Under the pieces are notes generated by a model. It was not told where the DNA came from. It saw only the letters and a list, made by a program, of their open reading frames with translations, and did no database searches. A stretch of 64,000 bases of DNA from Streptomyces sp. NBC_00094 (lineage in GTDB: Bacteria > Actinomycetota > Actinomycetes > Streptomycetales > Streptomycetaceae): assembly GCF_026343125.1 (NCBI RefSeq), contig NZ_JAPEMB010000001.1:5399501-5463500 (forward strand). Reading direction: 5' to 3'. Positions 16,041 through 23,457 of this stretch are shown piece by piece (the first letter of the stretch is position 1; each line of letters begins with the position of its first letter). A program made the position numbers and the translations under genes.

Positions 16041-17054
16041 CTAGAAGTCCTCGTCGAGGTCCACCGAGCCCTCGACCGCCACCTGGTAGGCGGACGGGCG
16101 GCGCTCGAAGAAGTTGGTCAGCTCCTGGACGCCCTGGAGCTCCATGAACGCGAACGGGTTCTCGGAGCCGTACACCGGGGCGAAGCCGAGGCGCTGGAGG
16201 CGCTGGTCGGCGACGCACTGGAGGTACTCGCGCATCGACTCGGTGTTCATGCCGGGCAGCCCGTCGCCGCACAGGTCGCGGCCGAACTGCAGCTCCGCCT
16301 CCACGGCCTCCTTCAGCATGTCCGTGACCTGCTGCTGGAGCGCGTCGTCGAAGAGCTCCGGCTCCTCCTTGCGGACGGTGTCCACGACCTCGAAGGCGAA
16401 GTTCATGTGCATCGTCTCGTCACGGAACACCCAGTTGGTGCCGGTGGCCAGGCCGTGCAGCAGGCCGCGGGACCGGAACCAGTACACGTACGCGAAGGCG
16501 CCGTAGAAGAACAGGCCCTCGATGCACGCCGCGAAGCAGATCAGGTTCAGCAGGAAGCGACGACGGTCGGCCTGGGTCTCCAGGCGGTCGATCTTCTCCA
16601 CCGAGTCCATCCAGCGGAAGCAGAACTGCGCCTTCTCGCGGATGGAAGGGATCTCCTCGACCGCGTCGAACGCGGCGGCGCGGTCGTCCGGGTCGGGCAG
16701 GTAGGTGTCGAGCAGCGTCAGATAGAACTGGACGTGCACGGCCTCCTCGAACAGCTGGCGCGACAGGTACAGGCGCGCCTCCGGGGAGTTGATGTGCTTG
16801 TAGAGCGTCAGGACCAGGTTGTTCGAGACGATCGAGTCGCCCGTCGCGAAGAACGCGACCAGACGGCCGATCATGTGCTGCTCACCGGGGGTGAGCTTGG
16901 CGAGGTCGGCGACGTCCGAGTGGAGGTCGACCTCCTCCACCGTCCACGTGTTCTTGATGGCGTCCCGGTAGCGCTCGTAGAAGTCCGGGTAGCGCATCGG
17001 ACGGAGGGTCAGTTCGAAGCCCGGGTCGAGCAGGTTCTTGTTGTCGCTGGACAT
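16041..17054 (-). CDS. nrdB: Class Ia ribonucleotide reductase, beta (radical) subunit
   Basis: The 337-residue subunit carries the diiron-tyrosyl radical used by NrdA to reduce ribonucleotides. The ligand motif EEAVHVQFY contains two glutamates, the histidine and the radical tyrosine in the EExxHxxxY spacing. A second ligand set appears in FRDETMHMNFAFE. The conserved C-terminal tail ends in acidic residues. The start ATG shares one base with the nrdA stop (TAATG), so the two genes are translationally coupled. The operon ends here at a large hairpin; the nrdS regulator that follows nrdAB in S. coelicolor is not present. Confidence 0.95.
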   Translation of the reverse strand: MSSDNKNLLDPGFELTLRPMRYPDFYERYRDAIKNTWTVEEVDLHSDVADLAKLTPGEQHMIGRLVAFFATGDSIVSNNLVLTLYKHINSPEARLYLSRQLFEEAVHVQFYLTLLDTYLPDPDDRAAAFDAVEEIPSIREKAQFCFRWMDSVEKIDRLETQADRRRFLLNLICFAACIEGLFFYGAFAYVYWFRSRGLLHGLATGTNWVFRDETMHMNFAFEVVDTVRKEEPELFDDALQQQVTDMLKEAVEAELQFGRDLCGDGLPGMNTESMREYLQCVADQRLQRLGFAPVYGSENPFAFMELQGVQELTNFFERRPSAYQVAVEGSVDLDEDF

Positions 17055-19420
17055 TACTGGCAGGCCTCGCAGGACTCGGGGTTCTCGAGAGAGCAGGCGA
17101 GGGCGTCCGCGTCGGGGGTCGCCTGCTGGAGGGGGATGGGAGCGGCGGCCGCGGTCGACGCCTGCGCGGCGCGGGCGATCCGGGTCGCCGGGCGGGAGCG
17201 CAGGTAGTACGTCGTCTTCAGACCCTGCTTCCAGGCGTACGCGTACATCGACGACAGCTTGCCGATCGTCGGCGTCTCCAGGAACAGGTTCAGGGACTGC
17301 GACTGGTCCAGGAACGGGGTGCGGGCGGCGGCCATGTCGATCAGACCGCGCTGCGGGATCTCCCACGCCGTGCGGTACAGCTCGCGCACCTCGGCCGGGA
17401 TCCAGGTGAAGCCCGCCACCGAGCCGCTGGCGTCGCGCAGCGCGTCCCGGGTCTGGGCGTCCCACACGCCGAGCCGCTTCAGCTCGTCGACCAGGTACGA
17501 GTTGACCTGGAGGAACTCGCCCGACAGCGTCTCGCGCTTGAAGAGGTTGGAGACCTGCGGCTCGATGCACTCGTAGACGCCGGCGATCGAGGCGATGGTC
17601 GCCGTCGGCGCGATCGCCAGGAGCAGGCTGTTGCGCATGCCGACCGCGGCGATCCGCTCGCGCAGGGCCGCCCAGCGCTCCGGCCAGTTCAGCTCGACGT
17701 CGTAGTGGTCCGGGTGCAGGACACCGCGGGCCGTACGGGTCTTCTCCCAGGCCGGGAGCGGGCCGCTGCGCTCGGCGAGGTCGGCGGAGGCCTCGTACGC
17801 GGCGAGCATGATCCGCTCCGCGATACGGGTGGACAGCGCGCGCGCCTCGGGGGAGTCGAAGGGCAGCTTCAGCTGGAAGAAGACGTCCTGGAGGCCCATC
17901 GCGCCCAGGCCCACCGGCCGCCAGCGGGCGTTGGAACGCCCGGCCTGCTCGGTCGGGTAGAAGTTGATGTCGACGACCCGGTCGAGGAAGGTGACGGCCG
18001 TACGGACGGTCGCGTCGAGCCGCTCCCAGTCGATGTCCCCGCCGACCACGAACGAACCCAGGTTCACCGAACCGAGGTTGCAGACGGCCGTCTCGCCGTC
18101 GTTCGTGACCTCGATGATCTCGGTGCACAGGTTCGAGGAGTGGACGACCGTGCCGGGCTCGGCGGTCTGGTTGGCCGTCCGGTTCGAGGCGTCCTTGAAG
18201 GTCATCCAGCCGTTGCCGGTCTGGGCCAGGGTCCGCATCATCCGGCCGTAGAGGTCGCGGGCCGGCATCGTCTTGCGGGCCAGGCCCTTGGCCTCGGCGG
18301 CGCGGTAGGCCGCGTCGAACTCCTCGCCCCACAGGTCGACGAGCTCGGGCACGTCCGCCGGGGAGAAGAGCGACCACTTGGCGTCGGCGTTGACCCGGCG
18401 CATGAACTCGTCCGGGATCCAGTGCGCCAGGTTGAGGTTGTGCGTACGGCGCTGGTCCTCGCCCGTGTTGTCGCGGAGCTCCAGGAACTCCTCGATGTCC
18501 GCGTGCCAGGTCTCCAGGTAGACGGCGGCGGCGCCCTTGCGTCGGCCGCCCTGGTTCACGGCGGCGACGGAGGCGTCGAGGGTCTTGAGGAACGGGACGA
18601 TGCCGTTGGAGTGCCCGTTGGTGCCCCGGATCAGCGAACCGCGCGCGCGGATGCGGGAGTAGGAGAGCCCGATGCCGCCGGCGTGCTTGGAGAGGCGCGC
18701 GACCTGGTGGTAGCGGTCGTAGATGGAGTCCAGCTCGTCCTGCGGGGAGTCGAGGAGGTAGCAGGAGGACATCTGCGGGTGGCGGGTGCCGGAGTTGAAC
18801 AGCGTGGGGGAGGACGGCAGGTAGTCCAGACGGCTCATCAGGCCGTACAGCGCGCCGACCTCGTCGAGCGCGCGGACGCTCTCGTCCTCGGCCAGGCCGC
18901 AGGCCACGCGCAGCATGAAGTGCTGCGGGGTCTCGATCACCTTGCGGGTGATCGGGTGACGCAGCAGGTAGCGCGAGAAGAGGGTGCGCAGACCGAAGTA
19001 GCCGAAGCGGTCGTCGGCGGCGCCGTCGACGGTCGCGTCGAGCCGGTCCGCGTGCAGCGCCACGAAGTCGGCGGTGCGGTCGGCGATCAGGCCCTCGCGG
19101 TGGCCGACGGCCACGGAGGCCGAGAAGGAGACCGCGCCCTGGCCGGCCGCCTCGTCGGCGATCGTGATCGTCAGGAGCCGGGCCGCGAGCCGGGAGTAGG
19201 CCGGGTCCTCGGAGATGAGCCCCGCGGCCGCCTCGGTGGCCAGCTCGCGCAGTTCCGCCTCGTCCGCCGTGGCGCTGCGGCCGCGGAGGGCGGCGGCGGC
19301 GACCTTGCCGGGGTCGGTGTCGGGGAGGTCGGCGGTGAGATCGGTCAGGGTCCGCAGCAGCACGGTGCCGGGTCCGTCGCTCTCGATCGCCGTGGCCGGA
19401 TCGGCGGGCGCGATGGTCAC
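17054..19420 (-). CDS. nrdA: Class Ia ribonucleotide reductase, alpha (catalytic) subunit
   Basis: The 788-residue catalytic subunit reduces ribonucleoside diphosphates. Active-site landmarks include HSSNLCTEI, the radical-transfer tyrosine pair in KTTYYLRSRPA, and the C-terminal redox cysteines in ESCEACQ that are re-reduced by thioredoxin. The N-terminal ~90 residues do not show a clear ATP-cone, so activity regulation may be unusual. The start is GTG 19420 with GGGAG upstream. Transcription is predicted to pass two NrdR boxes and a B12 riboswitch, so nrdAB would be switched off when cobalamin supports the class II enzyme. Confidence 0.95.
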   Translation of the reverse strand: MTIAPADPATAIESDGPGTVLLRTLTDLTADLPDTDPGKVAAAALRGRSATADEAELRELATEAAAGLISEDPAYSRLAARLLTITIADEAAGQGAVSFSASVAVGHREGLIADRTADFVALHADRLDATVDGAADDRFGYFGLRTLFSRYLLRHPITRKVIETPQHFMLRVACGLAEDESVRALDEVGALYGLMSRLDYLPSSPTLFNSGTRHPQMSSCYLLDSPQDELDSIYDRYHQVARLSKHAGGIGLSYSRIRARGSLIRGTNGHSNGIVPFLKTLDASVAAVNQGGRRKGAAAVYLETWHADIEEFLELRDNTGEDQRRTHNLNLAHWIPDEFMRRVNADAKWSLFSPADVPELVDLWGEEFDAAYRAAEAKGLARKTMPARDLYGRMMRTLAQTGNGWMTFKDASNRTANQTAEPGTVVHSSNLCTEIIEVTNDGETAVCNLGSVNLGSFVVGGDIDWERLDATVRTAVTFLDRVVDINFYPTEQAGRSNARWRPVGLGAMGLQDVFFQLKLPFDSPEARALSTRIAERIMLAAYEASADLAERSGPLPAWEKTRTARGVLHPDHYDVELNWPERWAALRERIAAVGMRNSLLLAIAPTATIASIAGVYECIEPQVSNLFKRETLSGEFLQVNSYLVDELKRLGVWDAQTRDALRDASGSVAGFTWIPAEVRELYRTAWEIPQRGLIDMAAARTPFLDQSQSLNLFLETPTIGKLSSMYAYAWKQGLKTTYYLRSRPATRIARAAQASTAAAAPIPLQQATPDADALACSLENPESCEACQ

Positions 19421-19563
19421 GTGGGGGCTCTCCCTCGCTCGGCTCGGGGCCGCGGCGGGGGAAGGCGGGCAGGCGGCCGTCCGTACGCCGGACGCGCCGC
19501 GTCCACCGGCCCACTCCGCGAGGCCCGGACGTCAGTGACACCCGGAACGGACGGACCGGGCGC

Positions 19564-19667
19564 GCTGTCGGCAGGTCCTCGGACTCACCTCGTACGCGCG
19601 TATGGGTACGAAGCACACCGTTGCGGGACAGTTCCGGATTCGCGCCGGATTTCCCTGCGTCGACAGC
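19564..19667 (-). promoter_or_regulatory. Cobalamin (B12) riboswitch of nrdAB
   Basis: Read on the minus strand, P1 is formed by GCTGTCG (5', 19667 side) and CGACAGC (3', 19564 side). Between them lie the conserved GGGAA, the GACTGTCCCGCAACGGT-like core (here AACTGTCCCGCAACGGTG) and the B12 box AGTCCGAGGACCTGCC. Downstream, 19541-19560 can form CCCGG/CCGGG, a candidate expression-platform helix before the nrdA start at 19420. A B12 riboswitch on the class Ia nrd operon is established in S. coelicolor. Confidence 0.93.
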
Positions 19668-19674
19668 GAGGTCG

Positions 19675-19722
19675 AGCATACATGTGGGGGGCGCCGCTCA
19701 TCGCACCCCCCACATGTTGTGT
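19675..19722 (-). promoter_or_regulatory. nrdAB promoter with paired NrdR boxes
   Basis: Two 16-bp palindrome-like boxes, CCCCCACATGTTGTGT (19707-19722) and the inverse-oriented AGCATACATGTGGGGG (19675-19690), have centres exactly 32 bp apart, three helical turns. This is the usual spacing of NrdR boxes. A minus-strand -10 box TATGCT (19680-19675) lies in the proximal box and would start RNA near 19668, at the 5' edge of the riboswitch. The outer 12 bp of the two boxes are complementary and can also form a hairpin (19680-19717) that may end the upstream acetyltransferase transcript. Confidence 0.7.
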
Positions 19723-19733
19723 CGTCCCGTGGG

Positions 19734-20234
19734 TCAGAACTCCAGGGCGTACGTCCGCAGACTGTGCCCGGGAACCGGATCCCAGTCCCGCTCGGGGGTG
19801 CGCACGAAGCCCATCCGCTCGTAGATCCGGTGCGCCGCGACCATCTTCGGGTCCGTGGAGAGCACGAGCCGCGCGCAGCCCGGCAGAGCCCGCGCCCGGT
19901 CCGCGCAGAAGCGTACGAGCGCCTCTCCGACGCCCCTGCCGCGGGCCTTCGGGGAGACCACCAGCATCCGGAACTCGGCCTCGCCGGCGACGGCGATGTC
20001 CGCCCAGGTGGTGGCGCCGGGGGCGAAGGTCACCCCGCCGATGATCCCGTCCTCCGCGTCGACGGCGACGAGCACCTCGGCCTCGCGGGCCCGCCGGGCC
20101 GTGTCCCGGAGCACGTCCAGGTAGAAGTCGTCGGCCCCGTGCAGCAGCAGCCCGTCGTTCAGGTAGGTCAGCCCGGTGAGTTCGCCGAGCTCCTCGTACT
20201 CCTCGGGCCGTACCGCCCTGATCGTGAAGTCCAT
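19734..20234 (-). CDS. GNAT-family N-acetyltransferase
   Basis: A 166-residue single-domain GNAT enzyme. The acetyl-CoA pyrophosphate loop is in MLVVSPKARGRGVGEALVRF (R/Q-x-x-G-x-G/A form, about residues 90-109), followed by the LVLSTDPKMVAAHRIYERMGFVR segment typical of the C-terminal half. The acceptor substrate cannot be predicted. ATG 20234 is the natural start; there is no good upstream alternative. It is transcribed toward nrdA and is separated from it by the NrdR-box hairpin. Confidence 0.85.
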   Translation of the reverse strand: MDFTIRAVRPEEYEELGELTGLTYLNDGLLLHGADDFYLDVLRDTARRAREAEVLVAVDAEDGIIGGVTFAPGATTWADIAVAGEAEFRMLVVSPKARGRGVGEALVRFCADRARALPGCARLVLSTDPKMVAAHRIYERMGFVRTPERDWDPVPGHSLRTYALEF

Positions 20235-20261
20235 GGGAGCAGTCTGCCTCGGGGCACGGGA

Positions 20262-20301
20262 AAGGGGCCCGGGATTTCCTGTCGGAGATCCCGGGCCCCT
20301 T
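20262..20301. terminator. Terminator between symporter and acetyltransferase genes
   Basis: A 14-bp stem AAGGGGCCCGGGAT / ATCCCGGGCCCCTT (20262-20275, 20288-20301) lies just downstream of the symporter stop codon and upstream of the GNAT start. Confidence 0.8.
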
Positions 20302-20317
20302 CCTGCAGGTCGTACGG

Positions 20318-21949
20318 TCAGTGCACTCCGGCGTCGACCTTCGGGGCCTCCTTGCGGGCCGGAGCGTCGCCCGCGTCGGCCGTGTAGTCCTCGGGGGAGG
20401 TCTCGTCGACGCCCTCGGGGGCCTTGACGGCCTTGAGGACGAAGGTCAGGACGACCGTGACGACGAGGTTGAGGACGAAGGCGGTGAGGCCGATGTAGCC
20501 GATCTCGCCGATACCCGGGATCTCGGCGGAGGATCCGCCGAAGTGCTTCTGCGTCGGGCTGGCGACGCCGTACGCGGCGACCGTGCCGTAGACCATGCCG
20601 ACGGCCCAGCCGGCGAGCAGCGCCCAGCGGTGGAACCAGCGGGTGAAGAGGCCGCCGACCAGCGCCGGGAAGGTCTGGAGGATCCAGATGCCGCCGAGCA
20701 GCTGGAAGTTGATCGCGACCGTCTTGTCCATGGTGAGGACGAAGGCGAGCGCGCCGACCTTCACCAGCAGCGAGACGAGCTTGGAGACCTTGGTCTCCTG
20801 GGCCGGGGTCGCGTCGGGCTTGATGAAGTCCTTGTAGATGTTGCGGGTGAAGAGGTTGGCCGCGGCGATCGACATGATCGCGGCCGGGACGAGCGCGCCG
20901 ATGCCGATCGCGGCGAAGGCGACGCCCGCGAACCAGTCCGGGAACATGGTCTCGAAGAGCTGCGGGATGGCGAGCTGGCCGTTCTTGACCTGGATCCCGG
21001 CGGCGATCGCCATGAAGCCGAGCAGCGCGAGCAGGCCCAGCATCAGCGAGTACAGCGGCAGGATCGTGGTGTTGCGGCGGATCACCTCACGGCTGCGCGA
21101 GGACAGCGTCGCCGTGATCGAGTGCGGGTACATGAAGAGCGCGAGCGCCGAGCCGAGCGCCAGCGTCGCGTACGTCCACTGGCCCGCCTCGCCGGGGACC
21201 AGCGTGCCGCGCGGCTTGCCGGTCGCCGGGTTGGTCTGCGCGTAGGCCTCGCCGGCCTTGGCGAAGATCTCGTCGAAGCCGCCGAGCTTGATCGGGATGT
21301 AGATGATCGCCACGGCGATGACGATGTAGATCAGGGTGTCCTTGACGAAGGCGATGAGCGCGGGCGCGCGCAGCCCCGAGGAGTACGTGTACGCCGCGAG
21401 GACGCCGAAGGCGATGAGCAGCGGCAGGTCCTTGATGAACCAGTGGGTGGTCTCGCCGCCGCCGACGCCCATCACGTCCAGGACGGCCTGGATGCCGACG
21501 AGCTGGAGCGCGATGTACGGCATGGTGGCGAGGATGCCGGTGACCGCCACCGCGAGCGACAGGCCCTTGGAGCCGAAGCGGCCGCGCACGAAGTCGGAGG
21601 TGGTGACGTATCCGTGCTTGTGCGAGACCGACCAGAGGCGCGGCAGGAAGGTGAAGATCAGCGGGTAGACCAGGATCGTGTACGGGACGGCGAAGAAGCC
21701 GGCCGCGCCCGCCGCGTAGATGGCCGCGGGAACGGCCACGAAGGTGTAGGCCGTGTAGAGGTCGCCGCCGAGCAGGAACCAGGTCACCCAGGTGCCGAAC
21801 GACCGGCCGCCCAGGCCCCATTCGTCGAGGCTGTTCTCGTTCTCGGCCTTGCGCCAGCGCGAGGCCAGGAAGCCCATGACCGTGACGCCCAGGAAGAACA
21901 GGATGAAGACGGCGAGTGCCACGCCGTTCACGCCGGTCACGTCCTTCAT
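20318..21949 (-). CDS. Sodium:solute symporter (SSS family), probably monocarboxylate-type
   Basis: A 543-residue inner-membrane transporter with about 13 hydrophobic helices. Early features are GLGGRSFGTWVTWFLLGGDLYTAYTF and YTYSSGLRAPALIAFVKD, typical of the SSS/Mct-PutP family. The C-terminal ~45 residues are charged and cytoplasmic. The pairing with a short DUF3311 membrane protein is characteristic of MctP-like organic-acid permeases (acetate, lactate, pyruvate), so a monocarboxylate substrate is likely but inferred. The start codon overlaps the DUF3311 stop by 4 bp (ATGA), so the two are coupled. Confidence 0.88.
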   Translation of the reverse strand: MKDVTGVNGVALAVFILFFLGVTVMGFLASRWRKAENENSLDEWGLGGRSFGTWVTWFLLGGDLYTAYTFVAVPAAIYAAGAAGFFAVPYTILVYPLIFTFLPRLWSVSHKHGYVTTSDFVRGRFGSKGLSLAVAVTGILATMPYIALQLVGIQAVLDVMGVGGGETTHWFIKDLPLLIAFGVLAAYTYSSGLRAPALIAFVKDTLIYIVIAVAIIYIPIKLGGFDEIFAKAGEAYAQTNPATGKPRGTLVPGEAGQWTYATLALGSALALFMYPHSITATLSSRSREVIRRNTTILPLYSLMLGLLALLGFMAIAAGIQVKNGQLAIPQLFETMFPDWFAGVAFAAIGIGALVPAAIMSIAAANLFTRNIYKDFIKPDATPAQETKVSKLVSLLVKVGALAFVLTMDKTVAINFQLLGGIWILQTFPALVGGLFTRWFHRWALLAGWAVGMVYGTVAAYGVASPTQKHFGGSSAEIPGIGEIGYIGLTAFVLNLVVTVVLTFVLKAVKAPEGVDETSPEDYTADAGDAPARKEAPKVDAGVH

Positions 21950-22200
21950 CGCGCGTCACCTCCCTTACGGGCACGCTGGTCCAGCTGCCACAGCTTGTAC
22001 GCGATCATGGTGAGAACGGTGGAGATCAGCACCCAGAGCATCTGGTACCAGTAGAAGAACGGGATGCCGGCGAAGAGCGGCTCCGTCTTCGCGTAGGAAC
22101 TCACCCAGAGCATCGCCACGAACGGCGCGAACAGACAGAGCGCGATCACCACCCGTAGGGGGGTGATGGTCGGTTGTTTCCCTTGTGTCGCTTCTGACAT
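21946..22200 (-). CDS. DUF3311 small membrane protein, symporter partner
   Basis: An 84-residue protein with two hydrophobic helices (about 16-36 and 48-70) separated by a WVSSYAKTEPLFAGIPFFYWYQ segment that is typical of DUF3311. Members of this family are almost always encoded just upstream of an SSS symporter and are thought to be small accessory subunits, by analogy with DUF485 partners. It is the first gene of the two-gene operon and overlaps the symporter by ATGA. Confidence 0.85.
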   Translation of the reverse strand: MSEATQGKQPTITPLRVVIALCLFAPFVAMLWVSSYAKTEPLFAGIPFFYWYQMLWVLISTVLTMIAYKLWQLDQRARKGGDAR

Positions 22201-22242
22201 GGCGATTCGTCCCCTCGCTGATCACCTCGGTAATGGTGGGGA

Positions 22243-22271
22243 AATCTAGGGGACGCCTACGCTCCACGGAA
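22243..22271 (-). promoter_or_regulatory. Promoter of DUF3311-symporter operon
   Basis: On the minus strand TTCCGT (22271-22266) and TAGATT (22248-22243) are separated by 17 bp, 42 bp upstream of the start codon. The -35 match is imperfect. Confidence 0.45.
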
Positions 22272-22324
22272 CCCCTGTCCGCATAACGGAAGCGTTTTCC
22301 TTGGGTGATGGCGCCGGGAACGCC

Positions 22325-22357
22325 GAACGGCCGCACCCCCGCCGGGTGCGGCCGTTC
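22325..22357 (-). terminator. Terminator of dasR
   Basis: A perfect 14-bp stem GAACGGCCGCACCC / GGGTGCGGCCGTTC (22325-22338, 22344-22357) lies about 50 bp beyond the dasR stop codon. Confidence 0.85.
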
Positions 22358-22408
22358 ATGTCGTACGAGAGCGTTCGCCCGGCATCGGCCGGGCGCGGTC
22401 GGCCTCGC

Positions 22409-23173
22409 TCAGTCGGTGGGCCGCTTCAGACGCGCCACGAACTTGTACCGGTCGCCTCGGTAGACGGACCGCACCCACTCCACCGGCTCGCCCTGGGCGT
22501 CCAGCGAGTGCCGGGAGAGCATCAGCATCGGCAGGCCCACGTCCGTGCCGAGCAGACCGGCCTCGCGCGGGGTGGCGAGGGAGGTCTCGATGGTCTCCTC
22601 GGCCTCGGCGAGGTGCACGTCGTAGACCTCGGCCAGCGCCGTGTACAGCGAGGTGTACTTCACCAGCGAGCGGCGCAGCGCGGGGAAGCGCTTCGCCGAC
22701 AGGTGGGTGGTCTCGATCGCCATCGGCTCGCCGCTCGCGAGGCGCAGCCGCTCGATGCGCAGCACCCGGCCGCCGGCCGAGATGTCGAGCAGACCGGCCA
22801 GCGTGTCGTCGGCGGTCACGTACCCGATGTCGAGGAGCTGCGAGGTGGGCTCCAGGCCCTGGGCGCGCATGTCCTCGGTGTACGAGGTGAGCTGCAGGGC
22901 CTGGGAGACCTTGGGCTTCGCCACGAAGGTGCCCTTGCCCTGGATGCGCTCCAGGCGGCCCTCGACGACCAGCTCCTGCAGTGCCTGGCGCACGGTCGTG
23001 CGCGAGGTGTCGAACTCGGCGGCGAGTGTTCGCTCCGGCGGGACCGGCGTGCCGGGCGGCAGGGTCTCCGTCATGTCGAGCAAGTGCCGCTTCAGTCGGT
23101 AGTACTTGGGCACGCGCGCGGTGCGGGTGGCGACCCCGCTCTCTGACTCCGTGCTGCCCGCGTCCGTGGCCAT
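22409..23173 (-). CDS. dasR: GntR/HutC-family regulator DasR
   Basis: DasR is the global repressor of N-acetylglucosamine and chitin metabolism that also links nutrition to development and antibiotic production. The 254-residue length equals the S. coelicolor protein. An N-terminal winged helix (AAEFDTSRTTVRQALQELVVEGRLERIQGKGTFV split by normal GntR spacing) is joined to a UTRA effector domain that binds aminosugar phosphates. ATG 23173 has GGAAGG upstream; longer frames add an unrelated tail. It is divergent from dasA, with operator-like sequences between. Synteny with dasABCD and nagB makes the assignment very secure. Confidence 0.97.
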   Translation of the reverse strand: MATDAGSTESESGVATRTARVPKYYRLKRHLLDMTETLPPGTPVPPERTLAAEFDTSRTTVRQALQELVVEGRLERIQGKGTFVAKPKVSQALQLTSYTEDMRAQGLEPTSQLLDIGYVTADDTLAGLLDISAGGRVLRIERLRLASGEPMAIETTHLSAKRFPALRRSLVKYTSLYTALAEVYDVHLAEAEETIETSLATPREAGLLGTDVGLPMLMLSRHSLDAQGEPVEWVRSVYRGDRYKFVARLKRPTD

Positions 23174-23330
23174 GGCCTGCCTTCCCGACTCCTGTGCTGC
23201 TGCCGTCACCGGCTCCTCCGTCTGTAGCGGCTCACATGGTGGCACGGACCGGTCACGGGTCGTCGCCCTCCCTCAGGTGTCGGTCCGATAACGGACGCGA
23301 CTGCCCTTCTTATACACCCTTGACACCCCT

Positions 23331-23370
23331 AAAGGTCTAGGCCAAGCTCCGGGTACTGGTCTAAACCATT
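23331..23370. promoter_or_regulatory. DasR operators (dre sites) in dasR-dasA intergenic region
   Basis: ACTGGTCTAAACCATT (23355-23370) matches 14 of 16 positions of the dre consensus ACTGGTCTAGACCAGT. AAAGGTCTAGGCCAAG (23331-23346) matches 11 of 16. A half-site AAAGACCAGG follows at 23370-23379. A TTGACA hexamer (23320-23325) lies just upstream of the sites, and a minus-strand -10-like TATAAG (23314-23309) points toward dasR. The arrangement suits control of both dasA and dasR. Confidence 0.8.
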
Positions 23371-23457
23371 AAAGACCAGGTCCCAGCCCCACGAGCACTA
23401 CCCGACGTATGTCTTCGCGCGGTGGGCAGGGGTTGCAGCATCCCTGAGGAGGGTGGC

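Noticed and set aside
16041..19679. A single 1212-codon frame spanning nrdB and, out of frame, all of nrdA
   Set aside because: Only the last 337 codons are nrdB; the rest is Arg/Pro-rich antisense-like translation of nrdA in another frame.
23422..23457. Upstream TTG/ATG-like start for dasA
   Set aside because: It would place residues before the basic n-region and destroy the lipoprotein signal; GTG 23458 has a proper ribosome site.
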